NCBI RefSeq assembly: GCF_030546575.1
Contig: NZ_JAUOTN010000004.1
Span: forward strand, 186,001-250,000
Length of the DNA stretch: 64,000 bases
Source: Pontibacter coccineus
GTDB taxonomy: Bacteria; Bacteroidota; Bacteroidia; Cytophagales; Hymenobacteraceae
Reading direction: 5' to 3'
The translations under genes and the position numbers were made by a program. Below the pieces are notes generated by a model. It worked only from the letters and a program-made list of their open reading frames with translations, searched no databases and was not told where the DNA came from. Shown here piece after piece: positions 1 through 8,762 of the stretch (position 1 is its first letter; each line of letters begins with the position of its first letter).

Positions 1-470
1 TCATCGACTGGCTTACAGTAGTGCTGCTTATTGGCATCGGCCTTGTCCTGATCGTGGTGGAGCTCATTTTCGTGCCGGGCATCACCATTGTGGGCATACT
101 GGGCGTTATACTTGCTGGTGTGGGTGTCTGGATCAGCTACGCCGCTTTGGGTACAGAAACGGGCCATCTTGTATTAGCAGGCACAGTCCTGGCCGGGGGG
201 CTCACGCTTTTCTATAGCTTCAGGTCAGACGCCTGGTCTCGGTTTGCGCTCAAAGACAGCAACAAAAGCCGGGTGAATGAAGAAAACCCCCATTTGCTGG
301 AGGTAGGCGAAGAAGGTATAACCGTATCGGCGCTGCGGCCACAGGGCACGGCCATCTTTAAGGAGCGGCGTCACGAAGTGCAGACAACGGGCACCTTTCT
401 GCCACCTAACACGCCTGTGCGCATAATCAAAATAGTAGCGAATAGAATCACAGTAGAAGCAATTACCTAA
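1..470 (+). CDS. NfeD-like membrane protein (5' end outside window)
   Basis: NfeD-family proteins are small membrane proteins with a C-terminal OB-fold domain. They usually sit beside flotillin/SPFH genes and are thought to act with them in membrane organisation. The visible part has about three hydrophobic segments (LLIGIGLVLIVVELIFVPG, then two more up to about residue 66 counted from GTG 21). A soluble C-terminal domain follows, beginning near LEVGEEGITV. The frame stays open to base 1 and reads IDWLTVV before the GTG at 21, which resembles the normal family N-terminus. The true start is therefore probably just outside the window, and GTG 21 is likely not the start. It ends 9 bp before floA, so co-transcription is likely. 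Confidence 0.85.
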   Translation, partial: IDWLTVVLLIGIGLVLIVVELIFVPGITIVGILGVILAGVGVWISYAALGTETGHLVLAGTVLAGGLTLFYSFRSDAWSRFALKDSNKSRVNEENPHLLEVGEEGITVSALRPQGTAIFKERRHEVQTTGTFLPPNTPVRIIKIVANRITVEAIT

Positions 471-479
471 AACAACTCA

Positions 480-1466
480 ATGGAAAATTTTTCACTCTTA
501 TTCCTCATTGCGGGCGGCATTATCCTGCTGTTCATCTTCTTATACTTTGTCCCCATCAGTCTTTGGATAACGGCGCTCTTCTCAGGCGTGAAAGTTGGCC
601 TGTTGGAGTTGGTGTTCATGCGTATCCGTAAGGTGCCGCCAAGCCTGATCGTCAACTCCATGATCAACGCCACCAAGGCAGGTATAGACGTGACCACCAC
701 CGAGCTCGAAACCCACTACCTGGCCGGCGGTAACGTACCCAACGTAATCCGGGCGCTCATATCAGCTGACAAAGCCAACATCCCACTTTCTTTCAAGCAG
801 GCCACCGCCATTGACCTAGCAGGTCGCGATGTGTTTGAGGCCGTAACCACTTCTGTAAACCCGAAAGTGATCAATACGCCGAACGTAGCAGCTGTAGCGC
901 AGGATGGCATCCAGCTCATTGCCAAAGCCCGTGTGACGGTCCGCGCCAACATCATGCAGCTGGTAGGTGGTGCCGGTGAGGAGACGATTCTGGCTCGTGT
1001 GGGTGAGGGCATTGTGACCTCCATCGGTTCATCGGCATCGCACAAGAGCGTGCTGGAAAACCCAGACATGATTTCGAAACTGGTGCTGCAAAAAGGCCTC
1101 GATGCCGGAACAGCTTATGAGATCCTTTCGATTGATATCGCCGACATTGATGTAGGCGAGAACATCGGCGCGAAACTGCAGATTGACCAGGCAGGTGCCG
1201 ACCTGAAAGTAGCCGAGGCAAAAGCAGAGGAACGCCGCGCCATGGCCGTTGCCGTAGAGCAGGAAATGAAGGCGAAGGCCCAAGAAGCCCGCGCCTCCGT
1301 AATCGCAGCCGAAGTAGAAATTCCGCAGGCCATCGCAGCGGCCTTCCGCAGCGGCAACCTCGGCATCATGGACTACTACAAGATGCAGAACATCCAAAGC
1401 GACACCGACATGCGCAACTCCATTGCCAACCCAAGCCAGGGCGGGCAGAATAAGCCAAAGGAATAG
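480..1466 (+). CDS. floA: Flotillin-like protein FloA
   Basis: FloA is a bacterial flotillin of the YqfA/UPF0365 family that forms membrane foci and scaffolds membrane proteins. The 328-residue product has one N-terminal membrane segment (about residues 6-26) and then the family-typical sequence [16 protein letters not shown]. An SPFH domain follows, with [17 protein letters not shown], and then an Ala/Glu/Lys-rich coiled region (about 225-290) that promotes oligomerisation. Length and order match the family. It follows the NfeD gene by 9 bp, the usual nfeD-floA pairing, and is closed by a perfect hairpin at 1483-1525. Confidence 0.95.
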   Translation: MENFSLLFLIAGGIILLFIFLYFVPISLWITALFSGVKVGLLELVFMRIRKVPPSLIVNSMINATKAGIDVTTTELETHYLAGGNVPNVIRALISADKANIPLSFKQATAIDLAGRDVFEAVTTSVNPKVINTPNVAAVAQDGIQLIAKARVTVRANIMQLVGGAGEETILARVGEGIVTSIGSSASHKSVLENPDMISKLVLQKGLDAGTAYEILSIDIADIDVGENIGAKLQIDQAGADLKVAEAKAEERRAMAVAVEQEMKAKAQEARASVIAAEVEIPQAIAAAFRSGNLGIMDYYKMQNIQSDTDMRNSIANPSQGGQNKPKE

Positions 1467-1482
1467 ATTCTTTTGCTCACAT

Positions 1483-1525
1483 AACAACAGCGGCTATACC
1501 TACATCAGGTATAGCCGCTGTTGTT
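1483..1525 (+). terminator. Terminator after floA, containing AGGTATA motif
   Basis: There is a perfect 19-bp stem (1483-1501 with 1507-1525), a 5-nt loop and a following T-run. The loop-proximal part of the stem is CTATACCT / AGGTATAG, the heptamer that is over-represented in this window. Confidence 0.85.
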
Positions 1526-1661
1526 TTTGGCCAATTCGTACGGCCGGGTTCTTATACTTGTTGATTGTCTCCACCTCTGATTGGTGACCAACTGCCGCAA
1601 GAAGGTGGCGCTACAGGCAGCCGTAGTCGCCACAGGCTGCGACGTACACAAGGCATGCAGC

Positions 1662-1681
1662 GCAGGTATACCTATACCTGC
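1662..1681. repeat. Palindromic doublet of the AGGTATA motif
   Basis: GCAGGTATA (1662-1670) and its exact reverse complement TATACCTGC (1673-1681) are separated by CC. The site lies in non-coding DNA between two terminators. The open frames across it show no family resemblance. Confidence 0.6.
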
Positions 1682-1688
1682 TACTACA

Positions 1689-1729
1689 AAACAAAAGCCC
1701 GCAGCGCTTGTGGCTGCGGGCTTTTGTTT
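1689..1729. terminator. Terminator between convergent floA and lipoprotein gene
   Basis: There is a perfect 17-bp stem (1689-1705 with 1713-1729) with a 7-nt loop. The A-run and T-run flanks suit termination in both directions. It lies just downstream of the minus-strand lipoprotein gene. Confidence 0.8.
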
Positions 1730-1755
1730 GTTTATGCGTTACTTCAATTTAGATC

Positions 1756-2592
1756 CTAGCTTTCTTTCAGCGTGATGGTGCGCGTTACCGTGTTGTAAGG
1801 ACCAGGTATAACGGCGCCGGCGTTGTTGATCAGTTCCAGCTTGATGGTAGTCTCACCCATTGGCAAGCCTTCGATGATGTGCGGCATCCACTTGTCGAGG
1901 ATAAACTCGTTGCCATTGATCGTAGCACGCACCTTGTTACCGGTAGTCGACAGGTCGGTGTTCACCAGGTAGAAGTCCAGCATGATGCGGCGGGTGTCGC
2001 TGCCTACATACTCGCCCTTCGGACGGCTGTAGAACATGTGCTGCCCCTTCAGGTCGAAGTCCATGCGCTGCTGTGGTCTGCCCACCGTAATCATGCGCAG
2101 GTCGTAAGCGCCTTTGTGCTTCAGACTCTCGTGGTAAGAACGCGATATAAACGAAAGCACCACGTGCTCACCTTCCTCCATCTCTTTCGTAAATGTAGTC
2201 TCGTAGTGGGCCGTGTAAGGCTCGTTGTCAACAATGTTGTGGATGTGCTGCCCTTCCTTTGAGTTAGCCATGAACTCCGAATTGGAGTGAGGCGTCATGC
2301 GCGTGAGCTGGAAGTTAGACAGTTCGTATACAAACTCTACAGGGCCAGGCTGCACCACGCCGTTCGCTGGAGGAGTATTCAGTCGTAGCTGCGACTCAGG
2401 GTACTTCTGCGAATCGTCGAAAGCGAATACACGCAGTCCGCCTTTACTCATCACGGCTCCCGTCGGCGTTGGACCTGTGGTGGTTGCCATTACCGGCGTA
2501 CGAGTTTCATCGTCCTGCATCTGGCGTGTAGTGTCGCAGGAAGCAAAAGCCAGCATAAGGGCCGAAGCAAAAAGTAAATAGGTTTTTTTCAT
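1756..2592 (-). CDS. Secreted lipoprotein, 'phosphopeptide-binding'-like family
   Basis: This 278-residue protein starts with a lipoprotein signal (hydrophobic segment ending FASC, cysteine near residue 19) and should be anchored in an outer or periplasmic membrane leaflet. After a Thr-rich linker come a beta-rich region with GLRVFAFDDSQ and then QHIHNIVDNEPY, a His-containing motif I associate with Bacteroidota proteins loosely labelled phosphopeptide-binding. The C-terminal part (TTIKLELINNAGAVIPGP) resembles an Ig-like or DUF4399-like fold. It is monocistronic, divergent from the oxygenase gene and followed by a strong hairpin. Biochemical function is not established. The family link is from memory of similar sequences. 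Confidence 0.7.
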   Translation of the reverse strand: MKKTYLLFASALMLAFASCDTTRQMQDDETRTPVMATTTGPTPTGAVMSKGGLRVFAFDDSQKYPESQLRLNTPPANGVVQPGPVEFVYELSNFQLTRMTPHSNSEFMANSKEGQHIHNIVDNEPYTAHYETTFTKEMEEGEHVVLSFISRSYHESLKHKGAYDLRMITVGRPQQRMDFDLKGQHMFYSRPKGEYVGSDTRRIMLDFYLVNTDLSTTGNKVRATINGNEFILDKWMPHIIEGLPMGETTIKLELINNAGAVIPGPYNTVTRTITLKES

Positions 2593-2690
2593 CTAGAGAG
2601 GGTTTGAATTAGCAAATAGCCAATATACTGTTTTTATTTGTATATTGCGCACTACGTAATATTAACGTAAAAGTATACAAAAAAGACTAT

Positions 2691-3674
2691 ATGAGCGAGA
2701 TTTTGTTTGATGAAGTTCCTTCATTGGACTTAGCTGATTTCACAGCAGGTGATGAGGGACGAAGAGCACGTTTTGTGCAGGAGTTAGGAAACGCTTATCA
2801 GAACATTGGCTTTATCGCCTTAAAAAACCACGGCCTGAGCGATGACCTGACGGGAAGACTCTACGCTGCCGTTAAGAAATTCTTTGCCTTGCCGGATGAG
2901 GTGAAGCAGAAGTACGAGAATCCTGAACTCGCCGGCCAGCGCGGCTATGTGGGCAAGGGGAAAGAAAAGGCCAAAGGGTTCAATACCGGCGACCTGAAAG
3001 AGTTTTATCACGTGGGTCAGGAGCTGAGCGGTATACCTGACAACGACCCGATCAAAGAAGAATATCCGGAGAACATCTGGCCAGCCGAAGTAACAGAGCT
3101 AAAAGAAACCACTCTGGAGGCTTACACCAAACTGGAGGCTGCCGGCAAGCAGGTACTGCGCGCCATCGCGATCCACCTGGGCCTGGAAGAAACCTACTTC
3201 GACGAGAAAGTGAAGTATGGCAACAGCATTCTGCGCCCGATCCACTACTTCCCGATCGAGAACCCGGACAGCGTGCCGGCCGATGCCGTGCGTGCCGCTG
3301 AGCATGGCGACATTAACCTGATCACGCTGCTGATGGGCGCCAGTGCTGACGGCCTGCAAGTGTTGCGCCGCGACGGCAAGTGGATCCCGATCACAGCCTT
3401 GCCAGAGCAGGTAGTAGTGAACGTGGGCGACATGCTGGCCCGCCTTACTAACAACAAGCTGAAGTCAACGATCCACCGTGTGGTAAACCCACCGCGCGAG
3501 CTGATGCACACCTCCCGCTACTCTATCCCGTTCTTTATGCACCCACGTTCTGAAATGGACCTGACCTGCCTGGAGAGCTGCATAGACGAGCAGAACCCAA
3601 AGGCCTATCCGGATGCGACAGCAGGTGAGTACCTGAACGAGCGCCTGGTAGAACTGGGACTTAAAAAAGCTTAA
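2691..3674 (+). CDS. 2-oxoglutarate/Fe(II)-dependent oxygenase, isopenicillin-N-synthase family
   Basis: Enzymes of this family use Fe(II), O2 and usually 2-oxoglutarate to oxidise small molecules in the cytoplasm. The 327-residue product has the N-terminal DIOX_N segment (YQNIGFIALKNHGL) and the C-terminal jelly-roll core. The iron triad is visible as H205-x-D207 (EHGDINLI) and H262 (STIHRVVNP). The 2OG-binding R276-x-S278 lies in RYSIPFF. Length fits the family. The substrate cannot be read from sequence. It stands alone, with a hairpin at 3695-3722 before chrA. Confidence 0.9.
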   Translation: MSEILFDEVPSLDLADFTAGDEGRRARFVQELGNAYQNIGFIALKNHGLSDDLTGRLYAAVKKFFALPDEVKQKYENPELAGQRGYVGKGKEKAKGFNTGDLKEFYHVGQELSGIPDNDPIKEEYPENIWPAEVTELKETTLEAYTKLEAAGKQVLRAIAIHLGLEETYFDEKVKYGNSILRPIHYFPIENPDSVPADAVRAAEHGDINLITLLMGASADGLQVLRRDGKWIPITALPEQVVVNVGDMLARLTNNKLKSTIHRVVNPPRELMHTSRYSIPFFMHPRSEMDLTCLESCIDEQNPKAYPDATAGEYLNERLVELGLKKA

Positions 3675-3694
3675 CTGAACTGAAACCAGTAAGA

Positions 3695-3726
3695 AGAGAG
3701 ATGGTGCCCGCACTGTCTCTCTTTTT
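3695..3726 (+). terminator. Probable terminator after oxygenase gene
   Basis: AGAGAGA (3695-3701) pairs with TCTCTCT (3716-3722), with a smaller GTG/CAC stem inside, followed by a run of seven T. The stem is imperfect, so it is weaker than others here. Confidence 0.55.
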
Positions 3727-3739
3727 TTGAACCTACGGC

Positions 3740-4909
3740 ATGAGTCTGCGCTACTACATCTTCCTGAAAGACGTACTATTGCTTGCCCTGACCTCGTTCG
3801 GCGGACCGCAGGCGCATATCGCTTTGATGCTCCGGCTGCTGGTGAACAAGCGCCGTTACTTAACGGAGCAGGAGCTTATCGAACTCAACGCCCTCTGCCA
3901 GATACTGCCTGGCCCCACCTCTACCCAAACCCTCACGGCCATTGGCTACCGCATCGGCGGGCCGAACCTGGCTTACCTGACACTCCTGGTGTGGTTACTG
4001 CCTGCCTCCAGCATTATGGCTGCCGCGGCGCTGGGCATTTCTTACATGCAGAAGAACAACATCTCGCTTGATTTTCTGCGCTTTATTCAGCCCATGGCGG
4101 TTGGTTTCGTTTCGTATGCGGCCTATGCCATCAGTTCCAAAGTAGTCAACACCAAGCTGGCCATTGGCATTATGGTGGTTTCAGGTATACTGGCCTACTT
4201 CTTCCATTCTCCCTGGGTATACCCGCTGCTCCTAATCTCTGGTGGCGCTATCACGGCGCTTCGCTTCAGGCAGCACCCGCAAGAGAAGGACAAAAAGCTC
4301 CGCATCCAGTGGGCAAACTTTGTGCTCTATGTGGCGGTACTCATTGTGGCCGCCGTGCTGGGTGGGGCGACCTCATCCCTTCCGATCAGACTCTTCGAGA
4401 ACTTTTATCGAAACGGCAGCCTGGTATTTGGTGGCGGTCAGGTACTCATCCCCCTGATGTTCACCGAGTTTGTCGACTTTAAGAAGTATCTGACAGGCGA
4501 AGAGTTCCTGTCCGGATTTGCGGTGGCGCAGGCTCTTCCCGGACCGGTCTTTTCTTTCTGCGCTTTTATCGGGAACCTGGCCATGCGGGAGCATGGGGTA
4601 TGGGGGCAGTTGCTGGGCTCACTGGTAGCCACGGTCGGTATTTTCCTGCCCGGCACCTTCCTGATCTTCTTCGTGATCCGTTTCTGGGACGATCTGAAAA
4701 AATACAGGGTTGTGCGGGCCTCGCTGGAAGGTATAAATGCCGTGAGCTCGGGGATGGTGGTAGCGGCGGCCATTATGCTCTATCATCCCATCGACAACAC
4801 ACCGCTTAATTTTGGCATTGTGGTGGCCACCTTTTGTGTGTTGCTTTTCACCCGTATACCTGCGCCCATCATTATCCTGGTAGGCTTTGCGCTGGGTTTT
4901 ATATTTTAA
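3740..4909 (+). CDS. chrA: Chromate transporter (ChrA family, fused two-domain form)
   Basis: CHR-family proteins move chromate across the inner membrane, classically as efflux giving chromate resistance. Many homologues have unknown physiological substrates. The 389-residue protein has two homologous halves. The first carries SFGGPQAH near residue 20 and LPGPTSTQ near 58; the second carries VFGGGQVLIPLM near 230 and QALPGPVFSF near 265. These are the paired FGG and PGP signatures of the long form. About 10-12 hydrophobic segments are visible. It is convergent with galE, with a shared hairpin at 4947-4978. No chromate regulator (chrB) is nearby. Confidence 0.9.
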   Translation: MSLRYYIFLKDVLLLALTSFGGPQAHIALMLRLLVNKRRYLTEQELIELNALCQILPGPTSTQTLTAIGYRIGGPNLAYLTLLVWLLPASSIMAAAALGISYMQKNNISLDFLRFIQPMAVGFVSYAAYAISSKVVNTKLAIGIMVVSGILAYFFHSPWVYPLLLISGGAITALRFRQHPQEKDKKLRIQWANFVLYVAVLIVAAVLGGATSSLPIRLFENFYRNGSLVFGGGQVLIPLMFTEFVDFKKYLTGEEFLSGFAVAQALPGPVFSFCAFIGNLAMREHGVWGQLLGSLVATVGIFLPGTFLIFFVIRFWDDLKKYRVVRASLEGINAVSSGMVVAAAIMLYHPIDNTPLNFGIVVATFCVLLFTRIPAPIIILVGFALGFIF

Positions 4910-4946
4910 CGCCCGCTATACCTGGCATCAGGCTATACCCAACTAA

Positions 4947-4978
4947 AAAGCTGCCCATGCTTTTGCACAGGCAGCTTT
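4947..4978. terminator. Bidirectional terminator between chrA and galE
   Basis: AAAGCTGCC (4947-4955) pairs with GGCAGCTTT (4970-4978). A- and T-rich flanks lie on both sides, between convergent genes. Confidence 0.75.
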
Positions 4979-5002
4979 CTTGTTAAAATGGTTGAGCTAT
5001 AC

Positions 5003-6028
5003 TTACTTTGCTGTTTCTTTCAAATGCATCTGCCAATCCCAGGCGCTCTTCATCGCTTCTTCTAGGGTAGTGGTGGTCTTAAAGCCTAGCTCTTCGGTGG
5101 CTTTGGTTACATCAGCGAATATTTTCGGCACATCGCCGGGGCGGCGGGGACCGATCTTGTAGTTGAGTTTCTCGCCGGTGGCTCGCTCAAAGGCCTGCAC
5201 CGCTTCCAACACGGTATTGCCTGTACCAGTACCCACGTTGAAAAACTCGATATTTCCAGCCTTGCCAGACAAGAGCCTCTCAATCGCCACCACGTGTGCT
5301 TTGGCCAGATCCACCACATGCACGTAGTCGCGGATGCAGGTGCCGTCCGGGGTATCGTAATCGTTGCCGAAGATGGTTAGCTGCTCGCGTATACCTGCAG
5401 CTGTCTGGGTAATGAAAGGCACCAGGTTGTTGGGGACTCCCAACGGAAGCTCGCCTATTTTAGCAGATGGATGCGCCCCGATCGGGTTGAAGTAGCGCAG
5501 CGCAGTCGTATACATGTCGCTGCCGCTGGTTGCCAGATCTGTCAGGATCTCCTCGCAGATTTTCTTAGTGTTGCCGTAAGGCGAGTTAGCCTTCTGCACC
5601 GGGGTCTGCTCCGTCACAGGCAGCTCTGCAGGTATGCCGTATACCGTGCAGGATGAGGAGAATACCAGCTTGTTCACGTTAAACTCTTTCATCACCTGCA
5701 GCAAAGCCACCAGCGAACCCACGTTGTTGTGGTAATACTTGAGCGGCTCATCCACCGACTCGCCCACGGCCTTGAAAGCGGCAAAATGTATAACACCCTC
5801 TATATCGGTTTCCTTTTCAAAGACCTCGCGCAGCGCTGCCGTATCCGTGCAGTCAATGCGGTGGCAGGTAACATCCCCGCCCAAGATGTCGGCTATACCC
5901 TGCAGGGAGCGTTCTTCGGTGTTAGAGAAATTATCGATGATAACGGGCTCGTAGCCTGCCTCTACCAGCTCTACCACGGTATGGGAACCGATGTAGCCCG
6001 CCCCTCCTGTCACTAATATTTTCTTCAT
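5003..6028 (-). CDS. galE: UDP-glucose 4-epimerase
   Basis: GalE interconverts UDP-glucose and UDP-galactose in the cytoplasm, feeding the Leloir pathway and glycan synthesis. The 341-residue extended SDR has the NAD-binding GGAGYIGSH (residues 8-16), the SSSCTVYG active-site segment (124-131) and the YxxxK pair Y151/K155 (SPYGNTK). I chose ATG 6028 because the Rossmann motif follows directly. The frame is open back to 6085, but that extension is not family-like and runs up to the end of a decayed gene. It is convergent with chrA. Confidence 0.95.
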   Translation of the reverse strand: MKKILVTGGAGYIGSHTVVELVEAGYEPVIIDNFSNTEERSLQGIADILGGDVTCHRIDCTDTAALREVFEKETDIEGVIHFAAFKAVGESVDEPLKYYHNNVGSLVALLQVMKEFNVNKLVFSSSCTVYGIPAELPVTEQTPVQKANSPYGNTKKICEEILTDLATSGSDMYTTALRYFNPIGAHPSAKIGELPLGVPNNLVPFITQTAAGIREQLTIFGNDYDTPDGTCIRDYVHVVDLAKAHVVAIERLLSGKAGNIEFFNVGTGTGNTVLEAVQAFERATGEKLNYKIGPRRPGDVPKIFADVTKATEELGFKTTTTLEEAMKSAWDWQMHLKETAK

Positions 6029-6085
6029 ATGATTTGTTTTCAGGCTTGTATTAAGTTTTCTCTTGTGCAGCAGCCTCCTGGCCAA

Positions 6086-6460
6086 CTACTGTTTAACAAC
6101 TTGTATGTTCTGGTTGATCGCCAAAAGACCGGCGATCACTTTCTGGTTACTTTCAGGTGCGATGTATAGTTCATCGAAGCGGTTGTACTGAATCACCAGT
6201 CCATTTCAGGCTAACGCCGGTTTCATCCCCACCCAACTTGTTTTCCCTTCCACTATCTGCGTGATCATCTCTACCGCTACTGCACCATTCCGAGGGCCGG
6301 ACTTATACCTAAGCCTGCCGTCCTAGAGCCAATAAACTGTGCCAAAGTAGATCCAGGTGATAAGCCCAACAGGCGCCAGCAATGGCAGCAGGAGCATCCC
6401 GTTCAATAGAAATTTGATCAAGCCTTTTCTATTGGCTGGGTATACCCTGGGTTGGCTCAT
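6086..6460 (-). pseudogene. Decayed PH-like-domain membrane protein gene with two in-frame stops
   Basis: Reading the minus strand from ATG 6460 in one frame gives a coherent protein of about 124 codons, interrupted by TAG at 6323-6325 (codon 46) and TGA at 6206-6208 (codon 85). It ends at TAG 6086-6088. The first part has basic residues and a hydrophobic stretch (FLLNGMLLLPLLAPVGLITW). The last part reads QYNRFDELYIAPES and AGLLAINQNIQVV, which resembles the C-terminus of bacterial PH-domain proteins (DUF1200-like) found in Bacteroidota. No frameshift is needed, so two nonsense changes broke an otherwise intact gene. It ends 57 bp before the galE start and may once have been its operon partner. 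Family assignment is by eye. Confidence 0.7.
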
Positions 6461-6632
6461 CAGATTCCTTCTGTTTCTACTTTAATAGCTAAACTATACT
6501 TGACTTCTCAAGCGTGCTCTGCTGTATAACGGAGCCACACAAAAATATAATATTAAAATGTAATTGTTGTTACAAGTGGCACGGCCAAAGCGGTATTGGA
6601 AGAGAAGACGCGGTTGAAATAAATGAAAGCTT

Positions 6633-7487
6633 CTACAGCTCCCCTTTCACAATTCTGTCTTTGCCGAAAAGGTCCTGTACCACCTGCGCTTGCGCGAAAC
6701 CTGCTTGTAACAGCAATTGCCGCACTTCCTGCCCATACTGCTCATTTATTTCGAAGTATAGCCGACCGCCTTTTTTGAGCAGCCCCACTCCCACCTCCGC
6801 AATGCGTTTGTAGAACTTAAGCGGATCTTCGTCGGCCACGAACAGGGCCAGATGGGGCTCAAACGCCAGCACATTGGCACGCATCAGGGCCTTCTCCTGC
6901 TCTTTCACATAAGGCGGGTTGCTCGTGATGATGTCCAGTGAATGAGGTGCTATACCTTGTATCGGCTCGAAAACATCCTGCTCCAGCCAGGCCACCGGCA
7001 ATTTTAGCTGGCGGGCATTGGCACGGGCTACTTTCAGCGCTCCCTCCGACACTTCCAATCCGTATACCCGGTCGGCCTGCAAATGTGCGGCCAACGCCAA
7101 AGGGATACAGCCACTACCGGTGCAGATATCGAGCACCTGCAAACTGCTATGGTCTTTGTGCTCGTGCACCACCAGATTGACCAACTCCTCCGTTTCGGGG
7201 CGGGGTATCAGCACACGTTCGTCCACCAGCAGATCGAGGCCGTAGAAGTGGGCGGTGCCGATCACGTACTGCACCGGCTCCTGTTTTTTCAGCCGCTCCA
7301 CGGCCTGTTGCACCTGCGCCTCCTGCTCCGGATTTAGTTCTTCCTGCTGGGCCAGACTCAGCTGCTGGCGACTTTTCTGTAGCACATGCTCCAGCACCAG
7401 TTGTGCGATGGCGCCGGCCTCCGGTTCGGGGAAAGCCTCCTGTATACTTTCGCGGATGTACTGTGATGTTTGCTGTATGGTGGCCAC
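6633..7487 (-). CDS. prmC: Release factor glutamine N5-methyltransferase
   Basis: PrmC methylates the glutamine of the GGQ motif in release factors RF1/RF2, using S-adenosylmethionine, and so aids translation termination. The 284-residue protein has the small N-terminal helical domain, a class I methyltransferase core with LDICTGSGCIPLALA near residue 120, and the diagnostic NPPY in ITSNPPYVKEQE. FEINEQYGQEV near the C-terminus is also family-typical. It is divergent from ribD, with about 160 bp between start codons. Confidence 0.93.
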   Translation of the reverse strand: MATIQQTSQYIRESIQEAFPEPEAGAIAQLVLEHVLQKSRQQLSLAQQEELNPEQEAQVQQAVERLKKQEPVQYVIGTAHFYGLDLLVDERVLIPRPETEELVNLVVHEHKDHSSLQVLDICTGSGCIPLALAAHLQADRVYGLEVSEGALKVARANARQLKLPVAWLEQDVFEPIQGIAPHSLDIITSNPPYVKEQEKALMRANVLAFEPHLALFVADEDPLKFYKRIAEVGVGLLKKGGRLYFEINEQYGQEVRQLLLQAGFAQAQVVQDLFGKDRIVKGEL

Positions 7488-7649
7488 AGGTATAGGTTTT
7501 GTGTGATTTTAGGTACCTTTGCAAAAGTAAAATTTTATTGCGTATAAGCCATAAATCTATCCTTAACTGGCTCTCTACACAGACGAATTGTTTATATTGA
7601 ACCTTAAACTATAACACCCAGACCTCTGAACCTGACTGACGAACTGTAC

Positions 7650-8684
7650 ATGCAACGCGCGCTGGAACTGGCCAGGCTGGGCAGCGGCTATACCTACCCC
7701 AACCCGATGGTGGGCTGTGTGATCGTGCATGAGGGGCGCATTATCGGGGAAGGCTGGCACCGCGTGTTTGGTGGCCCGCATGCCGAAGTCAATGCCATTG
7801 CCAGCGTGCACGACAAAAGCCTGCTGCCCAAAAGCCGGGTATACGTCACGCTGGAGCCGTGCTCCCACTTCGGCAAAACACCGCCCTGTGTTGATCTGCT
7901 GATCAGCAGCGGCGTGCGCGATGTGGTGATTTGCAACACAGACCCGAACCCCAAAGTAGCCGGCCGTGGCATCAAAAAGCTGTTTGAGGCGGGCGCGCAG
8001 GTAAAAGTGGGCGTGCTGGAAAATGAAGGGCTGGAGCTGAACAAGCGCTTCTTTACTTTCCATACCCAAAAGCGGCCTTACATCCTGCTGAAGTGGGCGG
8101 AGTCGGCCGATGGGTTTATCAGCGGCCCCAACAACCAACAGGTGCAGATCAGTGGCCCGCTGTCGCGCCGGTTGGTGCACAAGTGGCGCTCTGAGGAGCA
8201 GGCCATTATGGTGGGCAGCCATACGGCGGCCTGTGACAACCCGCGCCTCGACACCCGCTTCTGGCCCGGCCACAGCCCGCTGCGTGTGGTCATCGACCGC
8301 AGGCTGCAACTGCCCGATCACCTCCATTTGTTTGATATGAGCCTGCCCACCGTGGTGTATACCTACCAGCAACGGGAGCAGCGACACGAGCGCCTGCAGT
8401 ATGTGCGGCTCCGCGAAAACGAGCCGTTGCTACCACAACTGCTGCAGGACCTGCACCAGCGCCAGGTATTGTCGCTCCTGGTGGAAGGGGGCACTTACTT
8501 GCTCAAAAGTCTGTTGAAGGAAAACCTGTGGGACGAAGCGATCTGTTTTAAAAGCGCGGGCTTGGTGCTGCGCGACGGTACGCCGGCTCCGGGTATGGTG
8601 CACAGCCAGTTACTGGAAGTGCAGAGCGCTGGCTCCGACAGGCTATTGCATTACCGAAACAGTATTTCAGAACTTAACTTTTAA
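7650..8684 (+). CDS. ribD: Bifunctional riboflavin deaminase/reductase
   Basis: RibD carries out the second and third steps of riboflavin synthesis: deamination of the pyrimidine, then reduction of the ribosyl side chain. The N-terminal deaminase domain has zinc ligands H44 (GPHAEVNAI), C71 and C80 (LEPCSHFGKTPPC). The reductase domain begins near residue 145 (RPYILLKWAESADGF). Length (344) is normal. ATG 7650 gives MQRALELA, whereas RibD proteins usually begin a few residues earlier. Upstream in frame is LTDELY with only CTG as a possible start, so a non-ATG start is possible. A TACCTTTG element at 7514-7521 may be its -7 box. No other riboflavin gene is adjacent. Confidence 0.93.
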   Translation: MQRALELARLGSGYTYPNPMVGCVIVHEGRIIGEGWHRVFGGPHAEVNAIASVHDKSLLPKSRVYVTLEPCSHFGKTPPCVDLLISSGVRDVVICNTDPNPKVAGRGIKKLFEAGAQVKVGVLENEGLELNKRFFTFHTQKRPYILLKWAESADGFISGPNNQQVQISGPLSRRLVHKWRSEEQAIMVGSHTAACDNPRLDTRFWPGHSPLRVVIDRRLQLPDHLHLFDMSLPTVVYTYQQREQRHERLQYVRLRENEPLLPQLLQDLHQRQVLSLLVEGGTYLLKSLLKENLWDEAICFKSAGLVLRDGTPAPGMVHSQLLEVQSAGSDRLLHYRNSISELNF

Positions 8685-8762
8685 ACCCTGCGCAGAGGCG
8701 CTATCCTGCTTTGCAGGTATAGATCTCCTTGGTAGCGCACTTATACCTATACCTTAACCATT

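Noticed and set aside
1565..1775. Two 64-codon frames after floA
   Set aside because: They run through the motif palindrome and a terminator and end inside the neighbouring gene. No family resemblance.
3740..4909. Heavy-metal resistance island around chrA
   Set aside because: Neighbours are housekeeping genes with the same composition. No chrB, mer, ars or czc genes and no mobile element.
6206..6325. Stop-codon readthrough or recoding in the PH-like gene
   Set aside because: The two stops differ (TAG and TGA), no recoding hairpin is apparent, and a simple double nonsense pseudogene explains the data.
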